A stretch of 64,000 nucleotides of DNA from the NCBI RefSeq assembly GCF_963676815.1, contig NZ_OY781365.1, positions 5,056,501 to 5,120,500 on the forward strand, read 5' to 3'. Source of the stretch: an uncultured Draconibacterium sp. GTDB lineage: Bacteria; Bacteroidota; Bacteroidia; Bacteroidales; Prolixibacteraceae. This document shows positions 55,232-64,000 of this stretch, one piece after another (position 1 is the stretch's first letter; every line of letters starts with the position of its first letter). The notes below the pieces were generated by a model that saw nothing but the letters and a program-made list of their open reading frames with translations, did not search any database and was not told the origin of the DNA. The translations under genes were made by a program, and so were the position numbers.

Positions 55232-56142
55232 TTAGTCATTTTTATACCTGAACAACCAATCGTAGATGTTCATTTCAAAAGCTTCAAAATCCGGATGTTC
55301 TTTGCCCATGCCGGAGTCATTGTATGTCATAGTCCAGCAATTGTGGCCCACGCCCGGGAATAAAATCAATTTTGGAGTATAGGTGATATCAGCTTTCAAT
55401 TCTTTGATGTCATTTACCATATCAACGCTACCTTTCATATCCGCAATTTTATCATCAATACCATGAAAAGCCCATACCGGAATTTCGTAAATTGGTGAGC
55501 TTAAGCCGTGTTTCCCCTTCCACAGATAGGAATAATTGTTGCAGTGTAAGCATCGTCTCCATACTCTGAAATGTAGTTCCAGGTTCCGGCACCACCCTTG
55601 CTGTTGCCAGTCAAATAAATGCGTTGCTCATTTACTCTATAAACATCCGTCAGTTACTTAATGAAATTATGTAAAGCTTTTGGCTCCCATTCTGTCGAAG
55701 TCTTTGGTGCTACCACAATAACCGGATAAGTTGGCGACCATTCACCTTTATTTATCAGGTTGAATGGCCCTAACCAAAGCATCTTTCTTAGGTCTTCGGG
55801 ATTATCCTTGCTATTACCACGTTTGCCAGCACCATGCAACGAAATAATTAGTGGATAGCTGTGTTCGTTTGTAGCATAACCCGACGGAGTATAAGTATAA
55901 TATCCATGGCTGGCAGTTGTACTCCCTTTGATATATGCAATTTGTTCACCACCCGTATCCTTGGGTAGCTTTTCAATATCAGTGTAATCAGCTACTTTAT
56001 CCTTGTTCTCATTAATGATAAATTCTGCTGGTAATTCCTCTACTTCATTTGGTTGACCAGAACTTCTATCACACGCATTCAGTGTCAATATAAAAGTTAA
56101 TGCAACATAGGTTAAGTGATTTTTAAAATACTTCATGTCCAA
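55232..56142 (-). pseudogene. Broken alpha/beta-hydrolase (esterase/phospholipase-like) lipoprotein gene
   Basis: This is a secreted esterase gene with two lesions. The 5' part (56142 down to 55654) encodes a lipoprotein signal (LNAC), an N-terminal extension and PLIISLHGAGKRG. It stops at HNFIK followed by TAA at 55654-55656. Reading on in frame gives LTDVYRVNEQRIYLTGNSKGGAGTWNY, which contains the nucleophile motif GNSKGG. After RGNTA, near 55505-55515, the frame shifts, and the last part gives VWAFHGIDDKIA (acid) and PGVGHNCW (His) to the stop at 55232. All triad positions are recognisable, so decay is recent. It is related to predicted peptidase/dienelactone-type hydrolases. Confidence 0.85.
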
Positions 56143-56339
56143 TTATTTTCAATAATGAATTGTAATTTACTAAAATAAGGTAGTCAATCTGCTTACAGGT
56201 TTAAATACCTGCAAATAGGTTAAAATTGGATGTGTCAGGGGTGTTTTATTTTGAAATTGACCAGTATTTAAACCTTTCTGAATATTTAATAAACAAAGCT
56301 TAGAGCAGTGCGTAGTAATTTTATAAACAAAAATTTCTT

Positions 56340-57881
56340 ATGCGAAAAATCTATTTCTTAATAATTCTCTTGTGCGTATTTCTTAATTCGTCGCATGCTT
56401 CGTCAAAAGGTAAACCCAATATATTGTTCATCACTGTTGACGATATGAACTGGAATTCAATAGGAGCCTATGGTTGCAAAATTCCTGATATTACACCAAA
56501 TATCGACCGCCTTGCAGAGAAGGGTATGCGCTTTGAACATGCCTATGTGCAGGCGTCAAATTGCTCCCCGTCCCGAAATGTGTTCCAAACAAGCAAATAC
56601 CCTCACCAAAGTGGGATGAGAGGTTTTTTTTATGTTGATGCGAATTTTAAAAGCCTGCCCGAAATCATGAAGGATAACGGCTATATAACCGGTGTTATTA
56701 ATAAAGCTTCGGATAGTAGCCTGAGCCCGGATTTTGACAAATACTGGAACTTTAATGCAAAGGTTGGAGGGATTGAAAAACGTTCAGCAGCGTTGTATGG
56801 CAGGCAGTTAAATAAATTTTTAACTGAAGCAAAAAGCAAGAATCAACCATTTTACTGTGTGGTAAATATTGCCGACCCGCATAAACCTTTTTTTAACGAT
56901 ACTCAATCGATAAAAAAGGGATTCGACACCTTCAAACCAAGTCATATTTTCTCGTTAGAAGATGTTGAAGTACCGGGATTTCTTCCTGAAAACCCGGAAA
57001 TAAAACAGGAAGTGCTGAATTATTATAACTCTGTAAAAAGGGGCGACGATTGTATTGGCTCTGTGCTGGATATTCTTGAAAAAAGTGAATTCTATGATAA
57101 TACCATAGTGGTTTTTGTGTCTGACCATGGAATGCCTTTCCCTTATGCCAAATCATCTGTTTATGAAAATGGAATTCGAACTCCATGGATTGTATTATGG
57201 CCCGGCAATATGAAGAAAGGATTGGTTGACAGTAGACATCTGGTTTCGGCAATTGATTTTATGCCTACTGTTTTAGAAATTGCCAAAATACCTTCACCTT
57301 CCGGATTGCAGGGGAAATCTTTCTATCCGATATTAAAGGGAGAAGAAGAGGAAACATCAAAGTATGTTTTTGCCCAATTTGATGAAAACTCGGGTGGGAT
57401 TCCCCGGCCTACAAGAACCATACTTAATGAAAAGTTTGGCTATATATTTAATGCCTGGGCAACCGGAAAACTTCCATTTAAAAGTGCGGCAGAATCGCAT
57501 ACCACTTATAAAACAATGAAAGTACTTTCAACTTCCAACGAGGAAGTAAAGGAACGTTTCGAACACTGGATTTATCGTTCAGTCGAAGAGTTGTATGATT
57601 ACGAGAACGACCCGAATGCCCTGAATAATCTTATCGATGAACCGGCTTATCAGGAAGTAGTCAATCAGCTTAGGTTGGAACTGGAAAAACACATGCTGCA
57701 AACCAACGACTATGTTCTATCGGCTTTTCAAAATAGGGATAACCTAGATTACCTAAATGAGTGGATGAAAAAACAGAATGAAGAAGCGATTCAGCGTTCT
57801 GAAAGCATACAATGGAAACGCAATCCTAATCGCAGTGGAAGCACTAAAGGCAATACAGAATTATACAAAGTAAAATACTAA
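56340..57881 (+). CDS. Sulfatase (formylglycine-type, heparan-N-sulfatase-like)
   Basis: This 513-residue secreted sulfatase has a signal peptide ending SHASSKG. Metal ligands are in FITVDDMNWNSIGAYGC. The formylglycine motif C75-S-P-S-R is in QASNCSPSRNVFQTSKYPHQSGM. Other conserved parts are VNIADPHKPFF, VVFVSDHGMPFPYAKSSVYENGIRTPWIVLWPG and ELYDYENDPNALNNL. The pattern is closest to the N-sulfoglucosamine sulfohydrolase-like group, but the substrate is not certain. It is followed after 37 bp by a hybrid two-component sensor, which may control it. It differs clearly from the sulfatase at 34034. Confidence 0.93.
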   Translation: MRKIYFLIILLCVFLNSSHASSKGKPNILFITVDDMNWNSIGAYGCKIPDITPNIDRLAEKGMRFEHAYVQASNCSPSRNVFQTSKYPHQSGMRGFFYVDANFKSLPEIMKDNGYITGVINKASDSSLSPDFDKYWNFNAKVGGIEKRSAALYGRQLNKFLTEAKSKNQPFYCVVNIADPHKPFFNDTQSIKKGFDTFKPSHIFSLEDVEVPGFLPENPEIKQEVLNYYNSVKRGDDCIGSVLDILEKSEFYDNTIVVFVSDHGMPFPYAKSSVYENGIRTPWIVLWPGNMKKGLVDSRHLVSAIDFMPTVLEIAKIPSPSGLQGKSFYPILKGEEEETSKYVFAQFDENSGGIPRPTRTILNEKFGYIFNAWATGKLPFKSAAESHTTYKTMKVLSTSNEEVKERFEHWIYRSVEELYDYENDPNALNNLIDEPAYQEVVNQLRLELEKHMLQTNDYVLSAFQNRDNLDYLNEWMKKQNEEAIQRSESIQWKRNPNRSGSTKGNTELYKVKY

Positions 57882-57918
57882 ATGCCTACCTTTGTCCATA
57901 AATCTCACATATAAAAGG

Positions 57919-60900
57919 ATGAACAGGAGATTCTTAATTGGATTTATTATAACCTTTTTCCTGGGAATGTTTAGTTTCCATGAAACGCAAGCCTACGAAA
58001 TAAAACATCTGGGAACGGAACATGGTTTAAGCAGCGGTTTTGTAAACGACTTCGAAATCGATTCCCTGGGCTACATGTGGATGGCAACAAACAATGGTTT
58101 AAACCGCTATTCCGGATACGAGATAAGAAAGTACTCATTAGATGCGATTACTACAGGAGGGAATCAAATTATTGATTTAATAAGACACAATGGCGATTTA
58201 CTTGCTGTTTCCAGAGGTGGGATTATCTACAAATACAGATACAGTTTCGATGATTTTATTCTTCTGAATGAAGGCTTTGATAAAGATTTTATCTCATCCT
58301 GTCTTATTCAGAATAAATATATAGCAATAGGGCTCACAAATGGGCTGTTGATGTATGATATTGCTAAAAACATATTCAGTGAAATTTTCTATTCAGACAT
58401 TAGATATAACCGTCATTTAGTTGTAAGAAATAACAAGTTATATGCTGCATCTTCCAATGGATTACAGATTTTTAGAATTGAAAATGGCAAGCTGATTATT
58501 GAAAATACAATTCTTGAGAACCGTGATATTATACACTTCGATTTTGACAGAGCAGGACGAATTTGGATTGGAACCGAGAAAAATGGTTTGTGCATTGTTG
58601 AAAAAGACGCTGTAATGTCGGTAGAACTGTTTGATGAAACAATAAAAACTTATACGGTACGAAGTATAGCTTTTAACAAACAGGCTGAGGCAATAGTTGC
58701 TGTTGACCGGCTTGGCTTATTTGTTATTGATGAAAATTTAAATGTACTAAAACAATTTCTTCACAATCCTGATGATGAAAATAGTATTCGTCAAAACAGC
58801 ATACATGACATATTTATCGATGATACGAATGTTTATTGGTTGGCAAACGGAGAAACAGGAGTGGATATATTATATAACGAAGACCGACCATTTAGAAATA
58901 TTTCTCATATAATTAACGAGCCTAATAGCCTGCATAACAACAGTGTTCGTTCCATTTGCGAAGATGAGGATGGCAATGTTTGGTTTGGAACAGAGGATGG
59001 GCTTAGCCGGATGTCTCCTGATGGGAACTGGAAAAAATTCAATCAATCCAACGATTTGAAAGGAACACCTGTTTTGTCCATATCCAAAAACAAAAATCAG
59101 CTCTTGCTTGGCACGTACGGCGAAGGCGTACTTAATTTTAATCCAACAACAGGTAAAACCTGGAAATTCCCGGACAATAATGGGAGCAATCTGAGTTTGG
59201 TTTTTACTTCTTTAAAAACTGAGAACGAATTTTGGGTTGGTGGCAACGATGGACCGGTAACCTGTTATGTCGATGGTAGAATTCAACAAACATATTCTGT
59301 GGCAAGTTTGACAAAATGTTTTGCTGCAGGAAATGGGGACACCATGTTTGTTGGGGCAATTAATGGTGTTTACGAATTGAACAAACGAAATGGCAGTAAC
59401 CGGAAAATAGTATTTGAAAATCAATCGTCAGGAAACTTACTTACGAATGTATATGCATTTTATTACAATCAGGATAAGCTCTGGATTGGAAATGATAAAG
59501 GATTATTTGTTTACGACCTCATTAAAAATTCAGCAAAGAAATATAATCCGGTAGTTGAGAAAGGACTTGGAACAGTTTATTCCATTCAGTCTGATACGGA
59601 TAAAAACCTTTGGCTGGGAACAGGGACAGGACTTTGGAAATTTAACGTTGAAAAGGAGTTTTTCAGAAATTATGATGAACGGGATGGAGTAATTCCCAAT
59701 GAATTTGGTTTTGGGGCTTCTACTAAATTTGCCGATGGACGGGTGGCATTTGGAGGACCAATGGGAACATTAATTTTTCATCCCGATAGTGTACAAGAAT
59801 ATGAAGCATCAGGAAATATAAAAATTGCAGAATTTCTTATAAACGGGGTGAATGCAAATACCATTTTGGACAATAGTAATGTAAATTATTTTGATGAAAT
59901 TGTTCTTGATTACAACCAGAATTCCTTATCATTTACTTTCGAGTTAATTGAATTGCACGGCCCCCGAAAAACCAACTTTGAATGGCAGTTAATCGGGTAT
60001 GATGAACAGGCCTTGAATTCCTTATACAACCGAACGGCAAATTACAGTAAACTAAGCCCTGGCAACTATACATTGCTTGTTAAAACTATTTCTCCAAATG
60101 GTAATTATTTTGGAACAAATTATCAGCTTCAGATAACCATTCGAAACCCCTTGTGGCTTAGGTGGTGGGCAATAGTAGTATATCTGGTGTTATTGTCAAT
60201 TTTATTGTACCTGATTTACACAACAAAAAGGTCTAGGGAACAACAACGTTTTAGCGACGAAAAAATCAAATTTTTTGTGAACGTTGCCCACGATATTCGT
60301 ACTCCGGTATCACTTATTCAACTACTTATCGAGCAGTTAACCAGGACAAACAAAAACAGTGATTCCATAGAACTTATCAAACGGAATGCAGGTAATCTTA
60401 ATGAATACGTATCTCAATTATTGGAATTTCAGAAAGCGGAACGAAAAAAAATGAAATTGTCGGTACGCAAGGTGAAACTCAAAAAACTATTACATACCAT
60501 TGCTGCCGATTTTCAACCTTTACTGGAAAAAAAATCAATTGATATAAGCATCGCTTCTCCCGATATAGAACTCTGGATGGATAAGCCAAAAATGAGCAGG
60601 GTTTTTAGCAACCTGATTTCAAATGCCATAAAATATGGTGAAGAAGGCGGTTATATTAAAATTCAAGCCGAACTAAAAGGTGGAAGTGTAAGGCTCGACT
60701 TTATTGACAATGGACTTGGAATTCCGCTAAAACACCAGAAAATGATATTTACCCGTTTTTCGAGAGCTGAAAATACCCGGGAAAGTGGAATTTCAGGAAG
60801 CGGTATAGGTTTAATGTTAGCAAAACATATTGTTGAGCTTCACAAAGGGCAAATTCTTATTGAAAGCAAAGAACATATTGGGTCTACTTTTTCGGTCATA

Positions 60901-61746
60901 TTAAAACTCGGTTCAGAGCATTTTGGTGCTGATGAATTGATTGTGGAAGACCAAATAGATGAATATGGGAATAAAGTTTTGGATGTGATTGGAGAGAACA
61001 AACTGGTGTTATTGGTTGAAGATAATGAAGACTTAAGAACGACCTTAAGGCAAGAGTTAGATAATTATTACAGGGTAATTGAAGCACCAAATGGTAAAGA
61101 AGGACTTGTTTTGGCATTAGAAAAATCTCCGGATATAATAATTACCGATGTTATGATGCCGCAAATGAGCGGTAAAGAGTTATGTAGGGTCGTAAAGAGT
61201 AACTTTAAAACCAGCCACATTCCGGTCGTTATGATTACCGCACTTGGAGGAGTTGAAGAAAAGGTTGAAGGATTAGAGGTTGGCGCAGATGCCTACGTTG
61301 AAAAACCATTTAGCATAGAGGTGCTAAAAGCAACCATCAATAATCTTTTACGAACTCGTCAGGCATTAGGTAATTCATCGGCAACAAACAAGAAAAACAA
61401 TGTTGGTACTTCATCGCCCGATGAAGCTTTTTTGTCGAATGCTGTACAGTTTATAAAAGATAACCGAACCAACGAACACTTTTCGATAGATGTGTTGTGC
61501 GAAAAACTTGGAATGAGCCGTTCAAACCTTTTCAGAAAACTAAAAGGATTAACCGGGATGACCCCTTCGGATTTAATCATTAAGATTAAACTTAATCATG
61601 CCGTAGAGTTGTTCAAATCTGGGCAAAATATGCGAATTGCCGACATCGCCTACGAATCGGGATTTAACGACCCAAAATACTTTAGTACTGTTTTCAAAAA
61701 ATTCTATGGTACAACACCTAAAGAGTTTATGGAAAACCAAAACTAA
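57919..61746 (+). CDS. Hybrid two-component system sensor/regulator (propeller, Y_Y_Y, kinase, receiver, AraC HTH)
   Basis: This 1275-residue protein combines sensor, kinase and DNA-binding regulator. It has a signal peptide ending HETQA and a periplasmic double propeller (about 25-680) with NVWFGTEDGLSRM-type repeats. A Y_Y_Y domain and a membrane helix at about 748-768 follow. HisKA carries H791 in NVAHDIRTPVSLI. HATPase_c has NLISNAIKYG, DNGLGIP and GSGIGLMLAKHIV. The receiver has D1077 in IITDVMMP and Lys in YVEKPFS. The C-terminal AraC-type HTH has MRIADIAYESGFNDPKYFSTVFKKFYGTTP. The start ATG at 57919 begins the signal peptide. It probably senses a sulfated glycan fragment. Confidence 0.95.
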   Translation: MNRRFLIGFIITFFLGMFSFHETQAYEIKHLGTEHGLSSGFVNDFEIDSLGYMWMATNNGLNRYSGYEIRKYSLDAITTGGNQIIDLIRHNGDLLAVSRGGIIYKYRYSFDDFILLNEGFDKDFISSCLIQNKYIAIGLTNGLLMYDIAKNIFSEIFYSDIRYNRHLVVRNNKLYAASSNGLQIFRIENGKLIIENTILENRDIIHFDFDRAGRIWIGTEKNGLCIVEKDAVMSVELFDETIKTYTVRSIAFNKQAEAIVAVDRLGLFVIDENLNVLKQFLHNPDDENSIRQNSIHDIFIDDTNVYWLANGETGVDILYNEDRPFRNISHIINEPNSLHNNSVRSICEDEDGNVWFGTEDGLSRMSPDGNWKKFNQSNDLKGTPVLSISKNKNQLLLGTYGEGVLNFNPTTGKTWKFPDNNGSNLSLVFTSLKTENEFWVGGNDGPVTCYVDGRIQQTYSVASLTKCFAAGNGDTMFVGAINGVYELNKRNGSNRKIVFENQSSGNLLTNVYAFYYNQDKLWIGNDKGLFVYDLIKNSAKKYNPVVEKGLGTVYSIQSDTDKNLWLGTGTGLWKFNVEKEFFRNYDERDGVIPNEFGFGASTKFADGRVAFGGPMGTLIFHPDSVQEYEASGNIKIAEFLINGVNANTILDNSNVNYFDEIVLDYNQNSLSFTFELIELHGPRKTNFEWQLIGYDEQALNSLYNRTANYSKLSPGNYTLLVKTISPNGNYFGTNYQLQITIRNPLWLRWWAIVVYLVLLSILLYLIYTTKRSREQQRFSDEKIKFFVNVAHDIRTPVSLIQLLIEQLTRTNKNSDSIELIKRNAGNLNEYVSQLLEFQKAERKKMKLSVRKVKLKKLLHTIAADFQPLLEKKSIDISIASPDIELWMDKPKMSRVFSNLISNAIKYGEEGGYIKIQAELKGGSVRLDFIDNGLGIPLKHQKMIFTRFSRAENTRESGISGSGIGLMLAKHIVELHKGQILIESKEHIGSTFSVILKLGSEHFGADELIVEDQIDEYGNKVLDVIGENKLVLLVEDNEDLRTTLRQELDNYYRVIEAPNGKEGLVLALEKSPDIIITDVMMPQMSGKELCRVVKSNFKTSHIPVVMITALGGVEEKVEGLEVGADAYVEKPFSIEVLKATINNLLRTRQALGNSSATNKKNNVGTSSPDEAFLSNAVQFIKDNRTNEHFSIDVLCEKLGMSRSNLFRKLKGLTGMTPSDLIIKIKLNHAVELFKSGQNMRIADIAYESGFNDPKYFSTVFKKFYGTTPKEFMENQN

Positions 61747-61938
61747 TCAATCTGCTTAATTAAGACACACTCAATCAGCACCTTACGGGCTTGGTCTGAA
61801 ATCCCACCCATCTGAACAGCTATTCAACCTCTAATGCAATTCCCCTTACGATATTGCAATCGTGAAATTATGAATTAATGAACCAACAAGATTCAATCAT
61901 TTACTTGATTTGGTCTTGAGAACTAAAGAACGAATTGC

Positions 61939-63192
61939 ATGAAACTTTCTCATTTTATTATTGGAGCCTTATTAATTATTAGTGCTGAGGCGATATTGAG
62001 TTGTACAAGTAAGCAAAAACCGGCATGTGAATATAACGACTTCAATTATGTTATCGGTACACAAACTGTAGGTTCGAAATACAAGTTTACCGACGAAACC
62101 ATGTTGGTAGAAACTGCCAAACAAATAAAAGACATGGGTTCCAACTTACTGAAGTTTTCAATGCACCCGCGTTATTGTACCGAAAATTACGGTTTACCCG
62201 AAAACAAGGAAATAAACTCCCTTACCAAATTGGCACAATTAGAGCCATCGGTTAAAGAGGTACTTAATATGGATTTTAAGTATTACCATATTTGGGTTTA
62301 TGGTTTTTCACAATATTCGCCCGAGCCAATTGGTGCAAAAAACGATACAACACAAATAAAATTTATTGGTGGTTATCCCGACAAATATTCCGATGCATTA
62401 TACAACGAACTCTACGAATTAACTTCCTATTTGTTAACAGAATTCAACAACTCGGGCAAGGTGTTTTACCTCGGACATTGGGAAGGCGACTGGCATTTAC
62501 GTTGGGATTTCGACCGAACAAAACCTGCCGACCCGGCAACCCTGCAAGGTATGCTAAAATGGGAGAAAATTCGTCAGAAAGCAATTGATGATGCAAAAAG
62601 GGATGTGGAACACCAAAATGTCTCCATCTATAATTATATTGAAGTTAACCTTGTTCGAAGAGCAATCGATTTTGGAGATACGGTACTTGTAAATTCAATA
62701 GTAAAAGAAGTCAACCCTGACTTTGTCTCTTACTCATCATACGATGCAACCAATCCACCCAAAACAGAACACGAACTTGATGCTTCTCTGATTGAAGCCC
62801 TGAATTATATCGAGTCTTTCTTAAAACCTAAATCCGGTTTGCCTGAAGGTAAAAGAGTTTGGATTGGTGAATACGGAAGCCCGTTCATAAGCCATGGCGA
62901 AGATATTCAAAATGAAAGGGCAAAATGGGTAATTAAATCCGGACTGAAATGGGGAACTCCTTTTATTCTTTTCTGGGAAATGTACAACAATGAAATCAAG
63001 AAAGAGACCGGAGAACAAGTGGGTTATTGGATGATAAATGACAAAGGTAAAAAACAAGCCATTTGGCATACACATCATCAATTCTACAAAGAGAGCAAAG
63101 GTTTTTTAAACAAATACTATAAAGATAACCAGTCCATGCCTTCTATTTCTGAGTTCCAGAAAGCAGCACTTCAGTTTAAATCAATCAACTAA
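61939..63192 (+). CDS. Putative TIM-barrel glycosidase-like lipoprotein, unassigned family
   Basis: This 417-residue lipoprotein (lipobox LSC at about residue 22) is not in a family I can name. Features fit a clan-A-type (beta/alpha)8 glycosidase: a strand-helix alternation, an acidic residue after strand 4 in YLGHWEGDWHL (E182), and WIGEYGSPFI near strand 7 (E311). The pair would act as acid/base and nucleophile. Other conserved-looking motifs are YVIGTQTVGSKYKF, MGSNLLKFSM and VSYSSYDA. The next gene is a paralogue. It lies downstream of a sulfatase and a hybrid sensor, so a role in degrading a sulfated glycan is suggested. Activity is an inference. Confidence 0.7.
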   Translation: MKLSHFIIGALLIISAEAILSCTSKQKPACEYNDFNYVIGTQTVGSKYKFTDETMLVETAKQIKDMGSNLLKFSMHPRYCTENYGLPENKEINSLTKLAQLEPSVKEVLNMDFKYYHIWVYGFSQYSPEPIGAKNDTTQIKFIGGYPDKYSDALYNELYELTSYLLTEFNNSGKVFYLGHWEGDWHLRWDFDRTKPADPATLQGMLKWEKIRQKAIDDAKRDVEHQNVSIYNYIEVNLVRRAIDFGDTVLVNSIVKEVNPDFVSYSSYDATNPPKTEHELDASLIEALNYIESFLKPKSGLPEGKRVWIGEYGSPFISHGEDIQNERAKWVIKSGLKWGTPFILFWEMYNNEIKKETGEQVGYWMINDKGKKQAIWHTHHQFYKESKGFLNKYYKDNQSMPSISEFQKAALQFKSIN

Positions 63193-63198
63193 ATTATT

Positions 63199-64000
63199 AT
63201 GAGAATTTTATTGGCAATATTGGTTTTGTCTGCTGCTTTCAGTTGCAGTTATGCTCAGCAAGATGTTGAGGTGAATGTGGAAGATATCCTTGAACTGGAG
63301 GACTATAACTTTGTATTAGGCACCCAAGCCATTGGCGCAAAATACAAATTTACCTCAGATTCTTATTTGCTTGAACAGGCAAAACAAATAAGGGAAATGG
63401 GCTCTAATATCCTTAAAATATCGATGGGTAAAAACTATGCCAAAACCTATGGTATGAAACCCATTTCTTCCATAAATACAACTCTGGACTTATTAAAAAA
63501 GCAAAAAGATTACCAACGTGTAATCGATATGGATTTTAAATACATTTTTGCCTGGGTACACACATTTACCAATGCAAAATGGCAAGATGGTTTAACTACT
63601 GATGAAAAACTAACGCTCTACAGGGAAATGTATGCCCTTACAGAATATGTGCTAAAAACATACAACGGTACGGGCAAAACATTTTTGTTCGGGAACTGGG
63701 AAGGTGACTGGTTATTGCACGGACAGGGCAAGCGCGATATTGTTCCTTCTGATGAAAAGATACAAGGGATGATTGATTGGTTCAACATCAGGCAAATTGC
63801 AGTTGATGATGCTAAAAGAAACACTCCTCATGCCAACGTTGAAGTCTGGCACTATATTGAACTCAACCTTGCCTTAAAAGGGATGGAAGGTAAAAAGTGC
63901 ATTACAAATAGTGTACTTCCACATACCAATCCCGATTTAGTTTCATATTCCAGTTACGAAGTGATTAAAAAGAAAGAGACCTATGATGACTTAAAAACAT
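63199..64000 (+). CDS. Paralogue of the preceding glycosidase-like protein (partial, runs off the window)
   Basis: An open frame begins at the ATG at 63199, 6 bp after the previous stop, and continues without a stop to the window end (267 codons). A signal peptide is visible (AAFSCSYAQQD; the Cys may be a lipobox). The protein shares YNFVLGTQAIGAKYKF, QIREMGSNILKISM, FLFGNWEGDWLLHG, the IDDAKR-like AVDDAKRN and PDLVSYSSYE with the upstream gene, at roughly 40-45 percent identity by eye. The WEGDW acidic residue is conserved; the second Glu would lie beyond the window. Tandem duplication with divergence is the likely origin. Confidence 0.85.
   Translation, partial: MRILLAILVLSAAFSCSYAQQDVEVNVEDILELEDYNFVLGTQAIGAKYKFTSDSYLLEQAKQIREMGSNILKISMGKNYAKTYGMKPISSINTTLDLLKKQKDYQRVIDMDFKYIFAWVHTFTNAKWQDGLTTDEKLTLYREMYALTEYVLKTYNGTGKTFLFGNWEGDWLLHGQGKRDIVPSDEKIQGMIDWFNIRQIAVDDAKRNTPHANVEVWHYIELNLALKGMEGKKCITNSVLPHTNPDLVSYSSYEVIKKKETYDDLKT

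Overview
The window comes from a member of the Bacteroidota, probably a free-living or marine polysaccharide degrader of the Marinilabiliales/Prolixibacteraceae type (an inference from gene content). The evidence is two SusC/SusD pairs, a hybrid two-component system, propeller-type sensors, type IX secretion C-terminal domains, sulfatases, a CTnDOT-like integrase and promoters of the TTTG-N20-TAnnTTTG kind. Genes are dense. I see no rRNA, intact tRNA or CRISPR array.

Left part (1-17.7 kb): DNA repair, defence and mobile DNA. The end of sbcD overlaps sbcC. Next come a DUF4062/ATPase-fold gene and a tightly packed four-gene Wadjet (JetABCD) anti-plasmid system. An ardC-type antirestriction gene follows. 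It is cut in two by a 3.9-kb element carrying three overlapping tyrosine recombinase genes, a 'recombinase in trio' (RIT) element. Its ends are near-perfect inverted repeats, and removing it restores ardC exactly in frame. A Bacteroidetes-type tyrosine integrase and several inverted repeats close the region. An intact ISAs1-family insertion sequence (17870-19128, 10-bp target duplication) separates it from the next block.

Middle-left (19.4-35.5 kb): a sialic-acid/sialoglycan locus. It holds a FadR-type GntR regulator with a matching operator, N-acetylneuraminate lyase, SusC/SusD, an exo-sialidase, a fused sialic-acid mutarotase and sodium symporter, a GH130-type enzyme, a second sodium:solute symporter and a sulfatase. 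Outer-membrane capture, release of sialic acid, anomer conversion, uptake and cleavage to ManNAc plus pyruvate are all encoded. A decayed duplicate of the susC leader and 5' end lies inside the locus, between two 84-bp repeats.

Middle-right (35.7-53.2 kb): a second polysaccharide utilisation locus, probably for a beta-glucan. A membrane-anchored propeller/Y_Y_Y/HTH regulator precedes GH30, GH5-CBM-T9SS, SusC, SusD, two DUF-type surface lipoproteins and a large PKD/CBM-like T9SS protein, all on one strand with very short gaps.

Right part (53.5-64 kb): a divergent HxlR regulator/YhdH oxidoreductase pair, a broken esterase gene, a sulfatase with a hybrid two-component sensor, and two tandem paralogous lipoprotein or secreted proteins that look like uncharacterised TIM-barrel glycosidases. 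The second runs off the end of the window.
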